64,000 nucleotides of DNA, taken from Dryomyza anilis (Eukaryota > Arthropoda > Insecta > Diptera > Dryomyzidae). The stretch covers positions 9,506,501 through 9,570,500 of the forward strand of contig OX638133.1 of the NCBI GenBank assembly GCA_951804985.1, in the 5' to 3' direction. The position numbers and the translations under genes are program-made. The notes under the pieces were generated by a model that ran no database searches, had not been told where the DNA came from, and saw nothing but the letters and a program-made list of their open reading frames with translations. Within the stretch, counting starts at the first letter, position 1, and each line of letters opens with the position of its first letter. Below, piece by piece: positions 61,001-64,000 of the stretch.

Positions 61001-62452
61001 TTTCGAAGCACAGAAAATGCTAATAAAATCTAAATACAACGTATGTTCGCAACGCTCGTCTTAATTCGATAATTTATCGACTGATGAAGTTGGCAACGTT
61101 GTGCACCATTTTCTACCAACGTCATCTTTTGTCATCGTTTGAACATATTGATGTTTAAAAACAAACAAAAAAGGAATTGGATTTACTTAAATAAATATAT
61201 TCTTCCAACATTCTTCTTGTATACGAAGTTGGCACTCGTTGAGCAGAATTTTCTACCTACGTCTCTTTTGTCGTCGTTTGAAGTATGTATAGGGTCATTT
61301 TAAACATACTGATGTTCGAAAAGAAACAAAAGAATGAATTTTTGTATATAAAGTTGACATCGTTGATCGGCATTTTCTGCGTACGTGTCTTTTGTTGTTC
61401 GTTGAGAAAACGTGTTCGCGTCGGTAATAATTTTGTTATTTGTAAATTAAATAAATATATAAATTGTGATATAAAATATACATTTCACATTATTATACAT
61501 TTTCACATTTTTCACATTAGTTTCAGAAATTATATACTCTGTTACTAGAGTATATAATTTCTGAAACTAATGTGAAAAAACCACAAATAAAAATCAGTTT
61601 GAACATAGCTAGTGTTTCGATTTTCAAACAGAATTAGGCAAGTTTTTTTACATAAGACTCCGTGAATTCATTGCCTACGCTATGTGCTATATTTAAATAT
61701 GTTTCTATGCAAACATACTACTTTTTGTACTGTAACAACTGATATGTTTCACTGGAAACATATTTATATTCAGGTCATTCAAAATCATGTTTTAATTTGA
61801 ACATATTTATGTTTCGGTTCAAATATTTATTTTGTTTGGATGTAGTTATGTTTATGTTTCCATTAGAACATACACCATTTTAAGGGGAAACATTAAAATG
61901 TTTCCGTGATATCATAATTTAAATCAGAGCTCATTACAACACTGTTCAAGCCTCAATACAACCCTGTTTACAAATGATTTATCAGTCACTTATATATTAT
62001 GTTTACATAAAATTCCAAACATTAATGTTTGCCCTTTTTTTGCAGCGTGTAGATAACTAAAAAAAGCATTAGAACGATAAAATCAAAGAAAGTTTAAGTA
62101 TCGATGTTGAATATAATATAAAAATATCAAATTCAATAAAATCATGGTAATGGAAAATTTAACCTGAATTATATTTTCTCGCTCATTGAGTCCACCATTG
62201 AGTTATATTTTACTTTGTAACCAGCCATAAACATCGATGGCTACTAATCTCTTTTTCAAGTTAACCTTCTAATTGCTACTCTTATTATTTTGACTTTGTA
62301 ACATTTTTCGTAAGCTTTCCTACTGCTGGCCCTCTTCGTTGACTTAAGCAATTTCTTCACACACACACCATTGCTATAAAATATAAGAAGAATGTCGACG
62401 ATGCCGTTAACCCAATTAGCCATTGACGCTTTTCCTGCTGCAACATTAACAA
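61001..62452 (+). repeat. Tandem duplication, unit 2 (1,452 bp)
   Basis: Starts inside the transposon sequence (TTTCGAAGCACAGAAAATGC) immediately after the end of unit 1. Both junctions share TTT, so breakpoints are defined only to within three bases. The element part is 61001-62049. Confidence 0.95.
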
Positions 62453-64000
62453 TTTATTTCACTGTACGTCGCTCGCTCACATTGACTCTGATGGTGGCCC
62501 TTCAGCGGAAGTGGCCATCAGCAAGAAAATAAAACAGCAGCGTTAAGGAACCTTTCACCATGTTGTTGCTGCTATTGTGGCAGGACATCAAAGTGTGCGC
62601 ATACACGCACGCAAAAGAGTCCTTTCTCACTCGGTTCCGGTTAATTTTTAATGTGCATGAATTTCGCTTTTTTCCCACTAACTGACTGGATGACTGACTG
62701 ACTGACTTGCTGGCTTTTGGATTACAAAACATAATATGTATAATAATGGGGTCCTTTTGTTGCTGTTACTTCGTAGCTCGTAAAATTACGCATTAACATT
62801 CCATTACGCTCGTAAATGAGGTGAATGCTTAACGCAAGAGAGCACTAAGCGTTTTTCTTCGCTAGAGACTATTTAAAAGTTATATGTTTGAGAAACGCAC
62901 AAAATAATGAATTTTTTTTAGGTAATTTTCGATGATGATACTGAAAATTGCAATATACGTTACGATGTGCATCCGATAGATCTTTTCGAACAGCCCTATT
63001 CTGAAGTCCAGCGTTAAATTGAATACGAAAATACGGCACGATAAATGCGGGATTTTTCAATTTAATTTATTTTTTATTAATAAAATATCGACTTACGAAT
63101 TTCGAAGTTGCATTCCGCACAGATTGTAGAATAGCATAACATTCGAATTCATTGCGGAGACTCAGATTTCTGCAACGATGGTCTTCGTAATATTGGTGAT
63201 TATGATTATAAAAAAGAGTACACAAATTACGTTGTACACCTACAAAAAAGTACGCATAAAAAAATATAACTGATAGAAAAAATATGTTTTTAAAAAATTG
63301 CGTTAAAAGTCTAGAAAAAATCACTCTTAAAACCCTACTCTGGACAATTCTAAATAAATATTCCCATAAATTACTTTTGGGAGAAATAAAAACTTTGTAT
63401 GGAATTTCATTTGGTTCTTCTAAATTGAAACATTAATAAATTTTTAAATAAGTAAATTTATAATATAAATTTTAAAAAATAATAAACTCCCTTGAACTTA
63501 AGTTCTACATTAAAAAAAAATTAAAAAAAAAACAATAAGACAAAAAATAAGAATGCTTCTAAATGCAGAATGGCAAAACTTTTATGCTGCAAACTAAAAA
63601 TTTCTGTTCTACATAAAAATAAATAAATAAAAAATCTACCGAAAGAAATAAAATGTTCTGTCAAAAAGTTGACATTTGTGCTTTTGATGTGATTTCTGCG
63701 GCTTTGGTTTAACATTTCGATTTTATTTCGATTGTATTTCTTTAACTTTTCATTGCAAAAACAAACCAAGAAAGTTTTTGCATCTCAAATAAGATTTGCA
63801 ACTATTTAGCGAATACTTTGTGCCAGTTAAAAAGCTGCAAACAAATTCGATACAATGCAAGTAGTAGCGCAAAATAAAAAAAAAATAGAAATGTATTATT
63901 TAAAATAGAAAATTACGCTGCATAGTCTTGGGCGCCGCACAGTGGCACAACAATCATCTAAAACAAATTAAATATCAATGGAAGTTTATTTTTTTACTTT
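62453..64000. other. Right-end spacer, nothing recognised
   Basis: 62453-62830 is GC-richer with a GACTGACTGACTGACT run near 62690; the rest is AT-rich. No gene or repeat with defined ends. Confidence 0.4.

Overview
The window looks like a piece of a fly nuclear genome (Diptera, probably higher Brachycera; the taxon is inferred). The DNA is very AT-rich, genes have introns with GT-AG borders, and small AATAAA-type poly(A) signals follow the genes. Much of the space is filled by interspersed repeats, including elements with the TA-run / core / (GTCY)n layout of dipteran mini-me/DINE-1-type elements. There are no operons, CRISPR arrays or other prokaryotic features.

Genes. Three protein-coding genes can be assembled exon by exon. 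(1) A LITAF-domain gene on the minus strand (two exons, 30397-32509, 140 aa) whose intron falls inside the LITAF domain. (2) KLHL-C (44579-48548, + strand, seven exons, 565 aa). (3) KLHL-D (51040-57067, + strand, seven exons, 567 aa). C and D are tandem paralogues encoding BTB-BACK-Kelch proteins, the family that serves as substrate adaptors of Cullin-3 ubiquitin ligases. Their exon borders and phases match one for one. Two further members of the same family are broken: pseudogene A (1-2042, entering from the left edge, with a frameshift, two stops, a lost splice acceptor and a MITE-associated deletion) and pseudogene B (40169-42239, missing BTB and BACK and the last exons, split by a 1.5 kb transposon). 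The window therefore shows a lineage with gene birth and death in a local KLHL cluster.

Layout. 1-2042 pseudogene A; 2043-30260 a 28 kb repeat-rich stretch without a gene I can support (mini-me-like elements, tRNA-derived SINEs, several MITE families, satellites, plus GC-richer islands near 17.1, 20.7, 24.1 and 26.8 kb that may be conserved non-coding DNA); 30265-32509 LITAF gene; 34076-39567 dense transposon debris (foldback element, a hAT-type element with an 8-bp target duplication inside it, a solo LTR, palindromes); 39936-42239 minisatellite and pseudogene B; 42735-44060 foldback repeats; 44579-57067 KLHL-C and KLHL-D; 57219-58193 an A/C-rich repeat; 59306-62452 a transposon carried on an apparently perfect 1,452-bp tandem duplication; the remainder has nothing recognisable.

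The transposon record can be ordered from nesting: mini-me-like copies sit inside two different older MITEs, and a hAT element sits inside an older palindromic element. I saw no convincing new biological system; the best leads are the KLHL cluster evolution and several undescribed-looking repeat families.
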